From positions 1-64,000 of the forward strand of contig JAFKGL010000012.1 of the NCBI GenBank assembly GCA_017307065.1: DNA of 64,000 nt. The letters are read 5' to 3'. Shown here piece after piece: positions 25,855 through 34,735 of the stretch. The position numbers and the translations under genes were made by a program. The stretch comes from Candidatus Paracaedimonas acanthamoebae (GTDB lineage: Bacteria; Pseudomonadota; Alphaproteobacteria; Caedimonadales; Caedimonadaceae). The stretch's first letter is position 1, and each line of letters begins with the position of its first letter. Below the pieces are notes generated by a model. The model saw nothing but the letters and a program-made list of their open reading frames with translations. It did no database searches and was not told the DNA's origin.

Positions 25855-26764
25855 GAGGCATAACTCTAAGTTTAATTAAAAAAGCATCTATTTTAAAACG
25901 CTTTAAGAGAGGGTAACATCGGGTTACAAAGACCCCAGCCAAGATAATTACACCCGCTAAAAGTTGAGAGAATGTTAACATTTCTTGCATAAATATAGAA
26001 GAAAGAATGCATGTAAATATTGGTAAAAGAAGCATGAAGGGAGCTTGTTGAGCCGTCGTAATTCGATGTGCTAATTTTAACCATAAGTAACTTGCACAAA
26101 TCGTTGATATAATGCCTACATATAAGGCGCATGCAATACCAATAGTGCTTAAATGAGAAAATTCAAGCAGGGTTTGTTGCGGACCTTCAGATATTGAAAT
26201 AATTGCAAATAAACAAGGAACAGAAATGGTTGAAAGCCATGCATTATCAGCCATAGTAGCACCAATTTTCATTTTTTTGAGAAGTGTAAAACCAATTCCC
26301 CAACAAATAGATGAAAGTAAGATAGAGATTATACCGATCATGGTATTGTTGTGTAAAGTGTTGGAACTATCTTGAGTTAGTAAATAAATTCCATAAAAAG
26401 AAATAACCATCCCAATCACTTCAAAGAGATGAACTTTTTCTTGTAAAAAAAGATAACAAAAAAGAACACCAAAAAAGACATTTGTTTGTATCAAAAATGA
26501 AGAAATACCTGCACTAATTCCTACTTTAAATCCAAAACCAATGAAGAGGAAGTTTAAGATATTCCAGAAAAATCCAACAATTAAATAACGCCATAATTGA
26601 TGAGGTGGTTTCCGATAAATTAAAAGAAGAGGAATGGCAGGTAAAAGTCGCAAAAAACCAAGAAAATAGTTTGAGATATGAGTTGCTGCAAATTTTTGGA
26701 CAAGAAGACTTGTTGACCACAAAAATACAACAAAGATTGCAGTTATACTATCTCGTAAGGTCAT
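25847..26764 (-). CDS. EamA/DMT-family transporter
   Basis: A 305-residue integral membrane protein with two EamA repeats of about five helices each (first: ITAIFVVFLWSTSLLVQKF to YGIYLLTQDS; second: IIGIISILLSSICWGIGFTLLKK to VIILAGVFVTR). The drug/metabolite transporter superfamily moves small metabolites, often amino acids or their relatives, across the inner membrane; substrate not predictable. Its ATG overlaps the stop of the thiolase gene (ATGA), and its end overlaps the LysR start, so the three are tightly coupled. Confidence 0.9.
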   Translation of the reverse strand: MTLRDSITAIFVVFLWSTSLLVQKFAATHISNYFLGFLRLLPAIPLLLIYRKPPHQLWRYLIVGFFWNILNFLFIGFGFKVGISAGISSFLIQTNVFFGVLFCYLFLQEKVHLFEVIGMVISFYGIYLLTQDSSNTLHNNTMIGIISILLSSICWGIGFTLLKKMKIGATMADNAWLSTISVPCLFAIISISEGPQQTLLEFSHLSTIGIACALYVGIISTICASYLWLKLAHRITTAQQAPFMLLLPIFTCILSSIFMQEMLTFSQLLAGVIILAGVFVTRCYPLLKRFKIDAFLIKLRVMPHD

Positions 26765-27951
26765 TGCTCTTGTCTTTCAATGGCAATTGCTGTTGCTTCT
26801 CCACCCCCAATGCAAAGTGCTGCGATCCCCCGTTTTAGGTTATATCGTTCTAAGGCATGAAGAAGAGTAACAATAATACGTGTCCCACTTGCCCCAATTG
26901 GATGGCCTAACGCACAGGCTCCACCATGTATATTGACTTTATTAATATCTAATTTTAACTCTTGTATGACAGCCATAGGAACAAAGGCAAAAGCTTCATT
27001 AATCTCAAAAAGATCCACATCTTCTATTTTCCAATTAACCTTATTAAGCAATAATTTAATGGCATTAATAGGGGCTAATGTAAACAAATCGGGTTCATGA
27101 GAATAAGTAACGTGACCTCGAATAAGAGCGCGAGGAGAGAGGTTATGTTCTTTTGCCTTCAAGGTGGTCATTAAAACGACTGCAGCAGCGCCATCTGTAA
27201 GGGGGCTTGAATTTGCAGCTGTGATGGTGCCGCCTTCTTTAAAGGCAGGCTTAAGAAGAGGGATCTTATCAAACTTTACGCGTGTCGGCGGTTCATCTTC
27301 TGAGATGACCTTTACTTCCTTTCCTACATTGATGGAAAGGGGTGAAATTTCGGGTTGAAACCAACCTTCGTTAATGGCTTGTAACGCTCTTTTTGCTGAG
27401 AGGGCTGCGAATTCATCTTGTTGCTGACGTGTGAGTTGGCATTGTTCGACGGCAATCTCTCCGAGAACACCCATTGAACATCCTTTTTTATAAGCATCTT
27501 CAAGACCATCATACATCATGTGATCAAAAATTTTACCATGCCCTGCACGATAACCTTTACGCGCATTTAAAAGGAGATAAGGGGCATTACTCATACTCTC
27601 CATACCGCCGGCAATGATGGTCGCTTCTTCATCACTTTTAATTTGATCGTGAGCTAACATGATTGCTTTCATGCCAGATCCACAAACTTTGTTAATTGTG
27701 GTCGCTCCTACACTTGATGAAAGTTTGGCAGTAATTGCCGCTTGTCTTGCGGGAGCTTGTCCCAAGCCGGCAGGAAGAACACAGCCCATAATAACTTCTT
27801 TTATGGTGGGGTGAGGGGAAGGAATATCTTCAAGAACCGATCGAATCGCGTGGGCCCCCAGATCAACGGTAGTAACAGAACTTAAAGAGCCTTGAAAAGC
27901 ACCCATGGGTGTTCTTTTTGCGGCAACAATACAAATTTCATTTTTAGACAT
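26761..27951 (-). CDS. Acetyl-CoA C-acetyltransferase (thiolase)
   Basis: A 396-residue thiolase with the active residues in place: Cys90 in NKVCGSGMKA (acyl acceptor), the GGACALGHPIGASG block with catalytic His, and the C-terminal CIGGGEATAIAIE in which the second Cys acts as base. Sequence and length fit the biosynthetic acetoacetyl-CoA thiolase (PhaA/AtoB) group rather than the long-chain FadA group, through the substrate loop and ITAANSSPLTDGAAAVVLM. It would join two acetyl-CoA or cleave acetoacetyl-CoA. No phaB/phaC or HMG-CoA genes are nearby, so the pathway is open. First gene of the unit with a transporter and LysR regulator. Confidence 0.93.
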   Translation of the reverse strand: MSKNEICIVAAKRTPMGAFQGSLSSVTTVDLGAHAIRSVLEDIPSPHPTIKEVIMGCVLPAGLGQAPARQAAITAKLSSSVGATTINKVCGSGMKAIMLAHDQIKSDEEATIIAGGMESMSNAPYLLLNARKGYRAGHGKIFDHMMYDGLEDAYKKGCSMGVLGEIAVEQCQLTRQQQDEFAALSAKRALQAINEGWFQPEISPLSINVGKEVKVISEDEPPTRVKFDKIPLLKPAFKEGGTITAANSSPLTDGAAAVVLMTTLKAKEHNLSPRALIRGHVTYSHEPDLFTLAPINAIKLLLNKVNWKIEDVDLFEINEAFAFVPMAVIQELKLDINKVNIHGGACALGHPIGASGTRIIVTLLHALERYNLKRGIAALCIGGGEATAIAIERQEQ

Positions 27952-27993
27952 ATGCTTCCCCTTTTACTTTTTCTTATCATTAATTAAGCGTTA

Positions 27994-29382
27994 TTAGAGC
28001 AAAATTAAAGTCGCAAGTCCAAGAAATATTGCATATCCAAAAACATCTGTTGTTGTGGTTAAGATGGGGCCGGCACTAACCGCGGGATCTAAGCCGAGTC
28101 GATGAATTACAATAGGAAGCATTGTGCCTGCAAAAGCAGCCCATAACATATTGCAAAAGAGCGCAACGGCTAAAATGACGCCTAACCATAGATCATTCAC
28201 CCATAAGGCGGCAATTCCGCCGAGAAGACATGCAAAAAACGTTCCCGTGATCAAACTTACAAGAACTTCTCGCGAGACAGCTCGCCAAATTTCACTTTCG
28301 CGTAACTGGCGTGTGGCGATGGCTCTTACAACAATTGTAACAACCTGCATTCCAGAATTTCCTCCCATTGCGGCGTTAATCGTCATGAGAAAGGAAAGGG
28401 CGGTTATTTTTTGAATTGATACTTGAAATTGTGCAATCACAAATGAGGCAATAAGAGTATTAATGAGGGTAATGAGGAGCCATCGGATACGCCAATAAGC
28501 AGTATTGCTGACGGGTTCATTGACATTTGATTCATGAACTTTCGAAATGTGAAGGATATCTTCTTCTACTTCTTCGCCAATAACATCAACAACATCATCA
28601 AGGGTAATCATTCCAACAATGCGACCAGATTCATCAATAACGGGGGCAGAGACAAGGCCATAGTGTCGAAAAGCAAAACCAACTTCTTCTTGATCTTTTG
28701 TCACAAGAATAGGCTTCATGTCATGATGCATAATGTCTGAGACAATCGTGTCAGGTTGATGACGTAAAAGAAGGCTTAGAGAAATTTCGCCTAAGGGGTT
28801 CTGGCGTGGATCAATGATATAAATTGTATAAAAATTTTCAGGTAAATCATGAGAATTTTGAATAAATTGGAGTGTTTCACTTACCGTCCAAAAAGGCGGT
28901 ACGCACACCAATTCACGTTGCATAAGTCGACCTGCACTATCTTTTGGATAGCTTAGAAATTTCTCAAGTATGGTGCGCTCTCTTGGAAGCATTGCTTGAA
29001 GGACGCGTTCCTGAAGTTCTGTTTTGAGAGAAGAAAGAACTTCAAGGGCATCATCACTCGCAAGTGATTTTAAAGCATCTGCAATGAGTTCAGGTCCGAG
29101 CATTTTAAGCACGTGAACTCTGGTGGGGATATCCAGATTTGCTAAAATCTCAGGATTAAGAGAATCTTTAATCGTGCTTACAAAATGTTCACGGAGGTCT
29201 GGTTGTAAAGATGCAATAAGATCTGCAACATCTGCCGCATGCAAGTCTTCAATGAGTTGATGAACTTTTATATCTTCTTTATTTTCAAGGGCAAGTGAAA
29301 TGGCGGAGAGACGTTCTTCTGAAACACCAAAAAGATTTTCTGTGAGGGAATCTTCAGGAAGAGAAGAGGATTCTGTGACCAT
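27994..29382 (-). CDS. mgtE: Magnesium transporter MgtE
   Basis: A 462-residue protein with the three MgtE parts in order: N-terminal helical domain (about 30-140, VHQLIEDLHAADVADLIASLQ), two CBS domains (about 145-270, including VSAPVIDESGRIVGMITLDDVVDVI), and five membrane helices (about 295-462) with MTINAAMGGNSGMQVVTIVVRAIA and the pore/selectivity PIVIHRLGLDPAVSAGPILTTTTDVFGY. It is a Mg2+-gated Mg2+ channel of the inner membrane. It starts two bases from the end of maeB and probably shares its transcript. Confidence 0.96.
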   Translation of the reverse strand: MVTESSSLPEDSLTENLFGVSEERLSAISLALENKEDIKVHQLIEDLHAADVADLIASLQPDLREHFVSTIKDSLNPEILANLDIPTRVHVLKMLGPELIADALKSLASDDALEVLSSLKTELQERVLQAMLPRERTILEKFLSYPKDSAGRLMQRELVCVPPFWTVSETLQFIQNSHDLPENFYTIYIIDPRQNPLGEISLSLLLRHQPDTIVSDIMHHDMKPILVTKDQEEVGFAFRHYGLVSAPVIDESGRIVGMITLDDVVDVIGEEVEEDILHISKVHESNVNEPVSNTAYWRIRWLLITLINTLIASFVIAQFQVSIQKITALSFLMTINAAMGGNSGMQVVTIVVRAIATRQLRESEIWRAVSREVLVSLITGTFFACLLGGIAALWVNDLWLGVILAVALFCNMLWAAFAGTMLPIVIHRLGLDPAVSAGPILTTTTDVFGYAIFLGLATLILL

Positions 29383-29384
29383 AA

Positions 29385-31685
29385 CTACATTCCTATTTTC
29401 AAAAGAGTATTAGAAGAAGTTTTCATCTGCGCATCTACGACAGCGACAGCTGTCATATTGAGGAGGCCTCGAACCGTTATAGAAGGTGTGACGATATGGG
29501 CTGCTTTAGAGGCTCCTAACAAAATTGGTCCTATGTTTTGGCCATCCGCCATAATTTTAACAAGGTTAAAAGCAATATTTGCTGCATCCAAATTAGGCAT
29601 CACAAGAAGATTTGCACTTCCTTGAAGTTGAGAGTGAGGAAATATTTTTTTACGTAAAATCTCTGAAAGAGCAGCATCAGCATGCATTTCTCCTTCCACT
29701 TCCAAGTCAGGGACGTGCTGCCGTAATTGCTCTAAAACGGTTCGCATTTTACAGGCAGAAGCAGAATTGCTGGTGCCGAAATTAGAGTGCGAGAGAAGGC
29801 CCACTTTTGGAATAATTCCAAATTCACGTACTTTTGCGGCGGCCAAGTTTGTGATTTCGACCAATTGATCAGCGGTGGGTTCTTCATTGACGTAAGCATC
29901 GGTGATAAAAATGACTCCTTTTTCAGTGACAACGGCATTTAAGGTTGCCCACACATTCATATCAGAAGCTTGTCCAATAATTGTTTGTATGTGATTTAGG
30001 TGATGGGGATGACGCCCATAGATACCACAAATCATCGCATCTGCATCATTTCTTTTGAGCATCATGGCAGCAATGACTGTCGAGTTCGTACGCACAATAA
30101 GTTTTGCAGAATCAGGCGTAATTCCTGAGCGTTCTAAAAGCGCATGATAGTCTTGCCAATAATCATTGTAACGAGGATCCTTTTCAGGATCTACGATATC
30201 AAAGTCTTTATCGGGAATGATCCGTAGCCCTAAGCGTTGAAGTCTTGTTTCAAGAACATTCTTACGTGCAATTAAAATGGGATATCCTAATCCTTCATCA
30301 CATATAATTTGGGTTGCGCGTAAAACGCGTTCTTCTTCACCTTCGGCAAAAACAATTCGTTTTGGTGATTTTTTGGCTTGGGTAAAGAGAGGCTTCATGG
30401 TGAGGCCGGATCGATAAACATGTTCGTTTAGCTTTTGTTTATAAGCCTCGAGGCAATCTACGGGGCGCGTAGCAATGCCTGAATCCATGGCTGCTTTTGC
30501 CACAGCAGGCGCAATCTCAGTCATCAATCGGGGATCGAAAGGTTTTGGGATGATATAGTGAGGACCAAAGATTAACTCATCATCTCCATAAGCATGAGCG
30601 ACGATATCAGATAACTCAGCTTTTGCGAGATTGGCAAGAGCATGGACGCAAGCTAACTTCATCTCTTCATTAATTTGGGTGGCTCCGACGTCTAAGGCAC
30701 CTCGGAAAATAAAAGGAAAGCATAAGACATTGTTAACTTGATTCGGAAAATCCGAGCGTCCTGTTGCGACGATCGAATCAGGACGAATCATTTTTGCTGT
30801 CAGAGGATCAATTTCCGGAGTGGGATTTGCTAAAGCAAGAATAAGAGGAGAGGGAGCCATTTTAGCAATCATCTCAGGTTTCAAAACATTACCAGCTGAG
30901 AGGCCTAAAAAGATGTCAGCTCCCTCCATGACGTCGCTTAAATGGCGAGCCTCGGTTTTTTGAGCAAAACATTTTTTATGAGGGTCCATTCCTTTTTCAC
31001 GACCTTCATAAACCACGCCTTCAAGATCTGTCACAAAGATATTTTCTTTAGGAAGACCGAGTTCTGTTAAAAGTTTTAAGCAGGCAAGCGCGGCAGCGCC
31101 GGCTCCTGAAGTGACAAGTTTTACGTGAGTGATTTTCTTATTTACAAGTTCAAGGGCATTTAAGACAGCCGCTGCCACAATAATGGCAGTGCCATGTTGA
31201 TCATCGTGGAAAACGGGGATTTTGAGTCGTTTTTTGAGTTCTTCTTCAATTAAAAAACATTCAGGAGCTTTGATATCTTCAAGATTTAAAGCGCCAAAAG
31301 TGGGCTCAAGGCTTGCAATGATATCAATCAATTTGAGAGGGTCATCTTCTTTGATTTCAATATCAAAAACATCAATTCCGGCAAATTTTTTAAAGAGAAC
31401 AGCTTTCCCTTCCATGACGGGTTTAGCGGCTAATGGGCCTATATTGCCAAGGCCAAGGACCGCACTCCCATTTGTAATAACGCCGACAAGATTCGCGCGT
31501 GCGGTGAGATGAGCAACTTCCTGTTCATCCCGCACAATTTCTTCGCAAGCTGCCGCCACACCGGGAGAGTATGCCAAAGAAAGGTCTCTTTGATTGGCAA
31601 GTGGTTTCGTCGCCGTCAATGAAAGCTTACCGGGTTTAGGAAAACGATGGTAATCAAGGGCACTTAAATAAAGGTCTTTTTTCAT
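29385..31685 (-). CDS. maeB: NADP-dependent malic enzyme with phosphotransacetylase-like domain
   Basis: A 766-residue two-domain MaeB. Residues 1-430 are malic enzyme: LAYSPGVAAACEEI, NLVGVITNGSAVLGLGNIGPLAAKPVMEGKAVL in family order, metal and Lys site DDQHGTAI, and the NADP fold GAGAAALACLKLL. Residues 430-766 form the phosphotransacetylase-like regulatory domain (RIVFAEGEEERVLRA ... GLLSHSNFGTSN), which in relatives senses acetyl-CoA and is not catalytic. It turns malate into pyruvate with NADPH, linking imported dicarboxylates to acetyl-CoA, as expected in a host-dependent bacterium. mgtE follows after two bases. The sequence around its start codon is duplicated at about 33314 (see the tandem duplication). 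Confidence 0.96.
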   Translation of the reverse strand: MKKDLYLSALDYHRFPKPGKLSLTATKPLANQRDLSLAYSPGVAAACEEIVRDEQEVAHLTARANLVGVITNGSAVLGLGNIGPLAAKPVMEGKAVLFKKFAGIDVFDIEIKEDDPLKLIDIIASLEPTFGALNLEDIKAPECFLIEEELKKRLKIPVFHDDQHGTAIIVAAAVLNALELVNKKITHVKLVTSGAGAAALACLKLLTELGLPKENIFVTDLEGVVYEGREKGMDPHKKCFAQKTEARHLSDVMEGADIFLGLSAGNVLKPEMIAKMAPSPLILALANPTPEIDPLTAKMIRPDSIVATGRSDFPNQVNNVLCFPFIFRGALDVGATQINEEMKLACVHALANLAKAELSDIVAHAYGDDELIFGPHYIIPKPFDPRLMTEIAPAVAKAAMDSGIATRPVDCLEAYKQKLNEHVYRSGLTMKPLFTQAKKSPKRIVFAEGEEERVLRATQIICDEGLGYPILIARKNVLETRLQRLGLRIIPDKDFDIVDPEKDPRYNDYWQDYHALLERSGITPDSAKLIVRTNSTVIAAMMLKRNDADAMICGIYGRHPHHLNHIQTIIGQASDMNVWATLNAVVTEKGVIFITDAYVNEEPTADQLVEITNLAAAKVREFGIIPKVGLLSHSNFGTSNSASACKMRTVLEQLRQHVPDLEVEGEMHADAALSEILRKKIFPHSQLQGSANLLVMPNLDAANIAFNLVKIMADGQNIGPILLGASKAAHIVTPSITVRGLLNMTAVAVVDAQMKTSSNTLLKIGM

Positions 31686-31822
31686 ACGTGGTCAGTTCAT
31701 TTTTATATTAATAAAACTATTATGCACACTAACATAATGATAACTGCAACACGATACCCCTTTTTTTTCAAAGAGAAAAAATGTAATTTTGGCCGTTCGA
31801 GGTGCTTACATTTTTCCAAAGA

Positions 31823-31851
31823 TTGACAGATAAGAAAAAATACTTTAGGTT
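31823..31851 (+). promoter_or_regulatory. Promoter of first cassette gene, conserved in the duplicate
   Basis: TTGACA at 31823 and TAGGTT at 31846 with 17 bases between; the -35 and most of the spacer fall in the 26-base run shared exactly with the second copy. The -10 is poor, but spacing and conservation support it. Confidence 0.6.
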
Positions 31852-31889
31852 TTTACTTACAAAGCACGAACAAACAAAGGGTTGATAGG

Positions 31890-32381
31890 ATGTTAATTTT
31901 CAAAAACTCTGCTCGTTTTATTTTTTCATTTATTCTTGCGATAGGATTTTCTGAGATGAGTCATGCTTCCTGTGTGGATGATTTAATTAATGAGATTAAA
32001 AGATCGCCTAATTTATCTACAGAGCAGATTATTTTACAAGCCATAGAAAAATTTCCACACGGCTCGCTTCTTGTAGCAAAAGAGTATTCAGAGGAGCAAT
32101 TAAAGACGAATTGGGCTCATCTTCTTAATTTTCTAACTAGAATGGGACTAGAAAATTTTGACTATAAAGTTGAATTAGAATCCCAACAAACATCTAAAAT
32201 AGATGAATTAGATAATCTCTCCTTTCACACAATGCCAAGCATCTTTCCATCTCAGCATGAGAACAGTGCCTATAAAGTTGCAATTGCCCAAGTTTTCCAT
32301 CTTTCAGAAGATCGTTCTCTTTCTGAGGAGAAAATGGTTAGTATAAAATCCCTATTGAAGAAGTATGAAAATCTAAAGTAA
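31890..32381 (+). CDS. Small exported protein, cassette copy 1
   Basis: A 163-residue protein with a signal peptide (LIFKNSARFIFSFILAIGF...SHAS, cleavage near residue 27) and no other membrane segment. The mature part is helical, with TEQIILQAIEKFPHGSLL, YSEEQLKTNWAHLLNFL, and a Q-rich ESQQTSKIDELDNLSF stretch. A paralogue lies at 33520-34020 and keeps the same blocks (FPHDPLL, YSEETLINNW, DFQQKRKIRKLENL, VFAQV...). Family not recognised. AAAGGG lies about eight bases before the ATG in both copies. It faces the exported NLS-like gene at 32395, with a 13-base gap between the stops. Confidence 0.75.
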   Translation: MLIFKNSARFIFSFILAIGFSEMSHASCVDDLINEIKRSPNLSTEQIILQAIEKFPHGSLLVAKEYSEEQLKTNWAHLLNFLTRMGLENFDYKVELESQQTSKIDELDNLSFHTMPSIFPSQHENSAYKVAIAQVFHLSEDRSLSEEKMVSIKSLLKKYENLK

Positions 32382-32394
32382 ATACTTAATTATT

Positions 32395-33192
32395 TCATTG
32401 AGCAGGAAAGGAAGTTTTTAATTCACCGCCTGACCAAGTAATGTCGCCAGCTTTTTTCTCAATATCGTCTACATTAATACAGACACGTGCGCTGTTAACA
32501 TCTTTATTCGTTAAGTAATCATGCCCTATAGTATCTCTGCCAAAGATTTTTTGAGATTCCGAAGAGGAAAAATCTTTTATAATTGATAAGCTACAATCAA
32601 AATTATTAGCGCGAAATTCATACTTGGTTGGGTTATCTATAATTTCTTTTGTGATTTGTTCGAGTAATTGGTCTGCCGTCGAATTATCTTTAACATAATA
32701 ATAGCTTTTATCTTGTTTAGCTTTAATTTTTTCAGACTCAATATGATTCGCTTTAATATGTCCTATAAACCCTTTAAAGTTTCTTTTTCCTTGTTCTATT
32801 TTATTGTAGACGGTTTTTTTATAAGTACGTTGTCCAATTGAGAAAGCTATTTTTTTTCCAATTTCCCCACCAGCTGTTAGAAGATCATGAATTTCATTTG
32901 GATTGATAGAGGTGTTTTTCAACTTTAAAAAAGCAATAGTTACGGTTGTTTTCTCAAATGTTGATTTTATATCAATTGCTTGAATTTTAGCCGTTTTAGG
33001 TTTTTTTTCAGCATTGGGATTTATGTCATCGTCATTTGCTTCTTGGATTTCAGTTCGTGCTCTTTTTTTCTTATTTTCTATTTTTGAAAATCTCTCATTT
33101 AGACTTCCCCAAGAATCTATGGGCATTAAGAGAGAGGTTGTAAAAATGGAAAAAAGAATGAACGTAAAAAATCGAAATTTTGGAGAAATCAT
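32395..33192 (-). CDS. Exported protein with NLS-like basic clusters, cassette copy 1
   Basis: A 265-residue protein with a signal peptide (1-29, FFTFILFSIFTTSLLMPIDSWG). Just after it come KKKRAR (41-46) and KKPK (63-66), spaced as in a bipartite nuclear-localisation signal. The body (about 75-265) has IAFLKLKN, GKKIAFSIGQRTYKK, YEFRANNFDCSLSIIKDFS and a C-terminal VCINVDDIEKKAGDITWSGG. The paralogue at 34004 keeps the block order (RRIAFSIAKSIY, YSYRSDGKKCEFSVIRKFS, VVCFGINEVKKEFGKPFWSG). Family unknown. The first 70 residues also follow the same plan as the DUF6119-like protein at 17396. AAGGAATA precedes the ATG. Candidate secreted effector aimed at a eukaryotic nucleus; this is a hypothesis. 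Confidence 0.75.
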   Translation of the reverse strand: MISPKFRFFTFILFSIFTTSLLMPIDSWGSLNERFSKIENKKKRARTEIQEANDDDINPNAEKKPKTAKIQAIDIKSTFEKTTVTIAFLKLKNTSINPNEIHDLLTAGGEIGKKIAFSIGQRTYKKTVYNKIEQGKRNFKGFIGHIKANHIESEKIKAKQDKSYYYVKDNSTADQLLEQITKEIIDNPTKYEFRANNFDCSLSIIKDFSSSESQKIFGRDTIGHDYLTNKDVNSARVCINVDDIEKKAGDITWSGGELKTSFPAQ

Positions 33193-33451
33193 AAATTTTT
33201 ATTCCTTAAATATTTATTATTAGAATAATGATTTTTTCTTAATAAAATACTAATGTTTGGGAGGGTATATTTTAGAATAAGACTTATATTTAAATTTTTA
33301 TTTATAATTAATTTTCATACTTGGTTAGGTTCATTTCTCATTAAAACTTTATATATACTACCATAATGATAAGGCTGACACGATACCCCTTTTTTTTCAG
33401 AAGAAAAAAATATCATTTAGGTGATGTGAGAGCTTTATAATCCTTCAAAGA

Positions 33452-33480
33452 TTGACAGATAAGAAAAAATATTCTACATT
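33452..33480 (+). promoter_or_regulatory. Promoter of second cassette gene
   Basis: TTGACA at 33452 and TACATT at 33475 with 17 bases between. Same placement relative to the gene as in copy 1, within the shared 26-base run. The surrounding 33193-33519 holds no gene, only the duplicated control region. Confidence 0.65.
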
Positions 33481-33519
33481 TTTCATTTAAAGAGTGCGAA
33501 TAAACAAAGGGTCGATAGG

Positions 33520-34020
33520 ATGTTATCTCTCAAAAACTCTGCCCATTTTATTTTTTCATTTATAGTTGCTGTGGGATTTTCTGAAAAGTCTCTAGCTTCA
33601 GATTCATATATTGAACAATCACAAGGTCTTCAATCACACCCGAAAAGGACTTTGTCCTCTAAAGAGGATATTTTAAACCTTGGAGAAGAATTTCCTCACG
33701 ATCCATTATTGGTCAATACATATTCTGAAGAAACGTTAATTAATAATTGGTGTTCTTTCCAAAATATTTTGAGACAACCGAACCACTTAAAAAATGAGTG
33801 TTTAGAAGAATTAGACTTCCAACAAAAAAGAAAAATTCGGAAATTAGAAAATCTGTATTCTTATACTCTTTCTTCTGCTCTTGCGACTGACTTGTACGAA
33901 AAAGCCGAATATGTTGTATTTGCTCAAGTTTGTGATTTTCATAGAGATTCTCCTAAAGAGATTGCTCAAAAATATGGTATTTCTGACTCTGTTTATGCGA
34001 GGTTTACGAGTGTTCTTTAG
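33520..34020 (+). CDS. Small exported protein, cassette copy 2
   Basis: A 166-residue paralogue of 31890-32381. The signal peptide is nearly the same (LSLKNSAHFIFSFIVAVGFSEKSLAS). The mature part differs at many positions but keeps FPHDPLL, YSEETLINNW, a Q/K-rich DFQQKRKIRKLENL and a C-terminal VVFAQVCDFHRDS. Its stop overlaps the end of the convergent gene at 34004 by 17 bases, unlike copy 1, where a gap remains. The end of the protein has changed completely (KYGISDSVYARFTSVL). No function recognised. Confidence 0.75.
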   Translation: MLSLKNSAHFIFSFIVAVGFSEKSLASDSYIEQSQGLQSHPKRTLSSKEDILNLGEEFPHDPLLVNTYSEETLINNWCSFQNILRQPNHLKNECLEELDFQQKRKIRKLENLYSYTLSSALATDLYEKAEYVVFAQVCDFHRDSPKEIAQKYGISDSVYARFTSVL

Positions 34021-34735
34021 GATAAGCTGTATTTAAAGACGTCAATCCTGACCAAAAAGGTTTTCCAAATTCTTTCTTTACTTCATTAATTCCAAAACAA
34101 ACAACGGCATGATTAACATAGGAATTATTGGAGTTATCATATCCTAAATTTTTATGACCAATTAAGCTCTGGACTTCGTCCACTGAGAATTTTCTAATAA
34201 CCGAAAATTCACATTTTTTTCCATCTGAGCGATAGGAATAATCCCCCGGTGTTTCAATCGTTATTTTTACAATTTTATCGATATCTTCTTTTTTCTTCGT
34301 ACGAAAGTAAGAGTCACCAGGATCGGCTTTTTTATGTTCAGAGTGATCATTTAAAATCTCTTCAATTTTAGCATTAAGCTTTCCAAGTGTTTCAGTTTTC
34401 GAATAGATACTTTTTGCGATAGAGAAAGCAATTCTTCTTCCAATTTCATCTTTTTTAGCTAAAAGTTCTTTAATTATTGATGTCTTAATATCTTCATTTT
34501 TTAAAATGTCTAAAACATCTTCTTTTTCGTTTTGGCTAAGTAACTCTCTGACAGCATCAGCGTTTAATTCTACTTTTATTCTCTTATTCTTACTCTCCGT
34601 TAACTCGCTTGTTGGCCCTCTCTTCTTAGGATTAGATTTACCGTCTGAACCCAAGGATATAGATGGTGTTAATAAGTTTAACATCAAAATAGAAATTAAG
34701 CTTAATTTAGTAAATTGAGACCATTTTAGTGCCAT
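34004..34735 (-). CDS. Exported protein with NLS-like basic clusters, cassette copy 2
   Basis: A 243-residue paralogue of 32395-33192. I place the start at the ATG at 34735 because AAGGAA lies before it and a normal signal peptide begins there (WSQFTKLSLISILMLNLLTPSISLG); the longer frame from 34846 would add 37 residues with a second hydrophobic stretch. After the signal come PKKRG (36-40) and KNKRIKVE (49-56), the latter close to the SV40-type PKKKRKV. The body keeps the shared blocks DEIGRRIAFSIAKSIY, CEFSVIRKFSVDEVQ and GKPFWSG. Family unknown. Confidence 0.75.
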   Translation of the reverse strand: MALKWSQFTKLSLISILMLNLLTPSISLGSDGKSNPKKRGPTSELTESKNKRIKVELNADAVRELLSQNEKEDVLDILKNEDIKTSIIKELLAKKDEIGRRIAFSIAKSIYSKTETLGKLNAKIEEILNDHSEHKKADPGDSYFRTKKKEDIDKIVKITIETPGDYSYRSDGKKCEFSVIRKFSVDEVQSLIGHKNLGYDNSNNSYVNHAVVCFGINEVKKEFGKPFWSGLTSLNTAYPKEHS

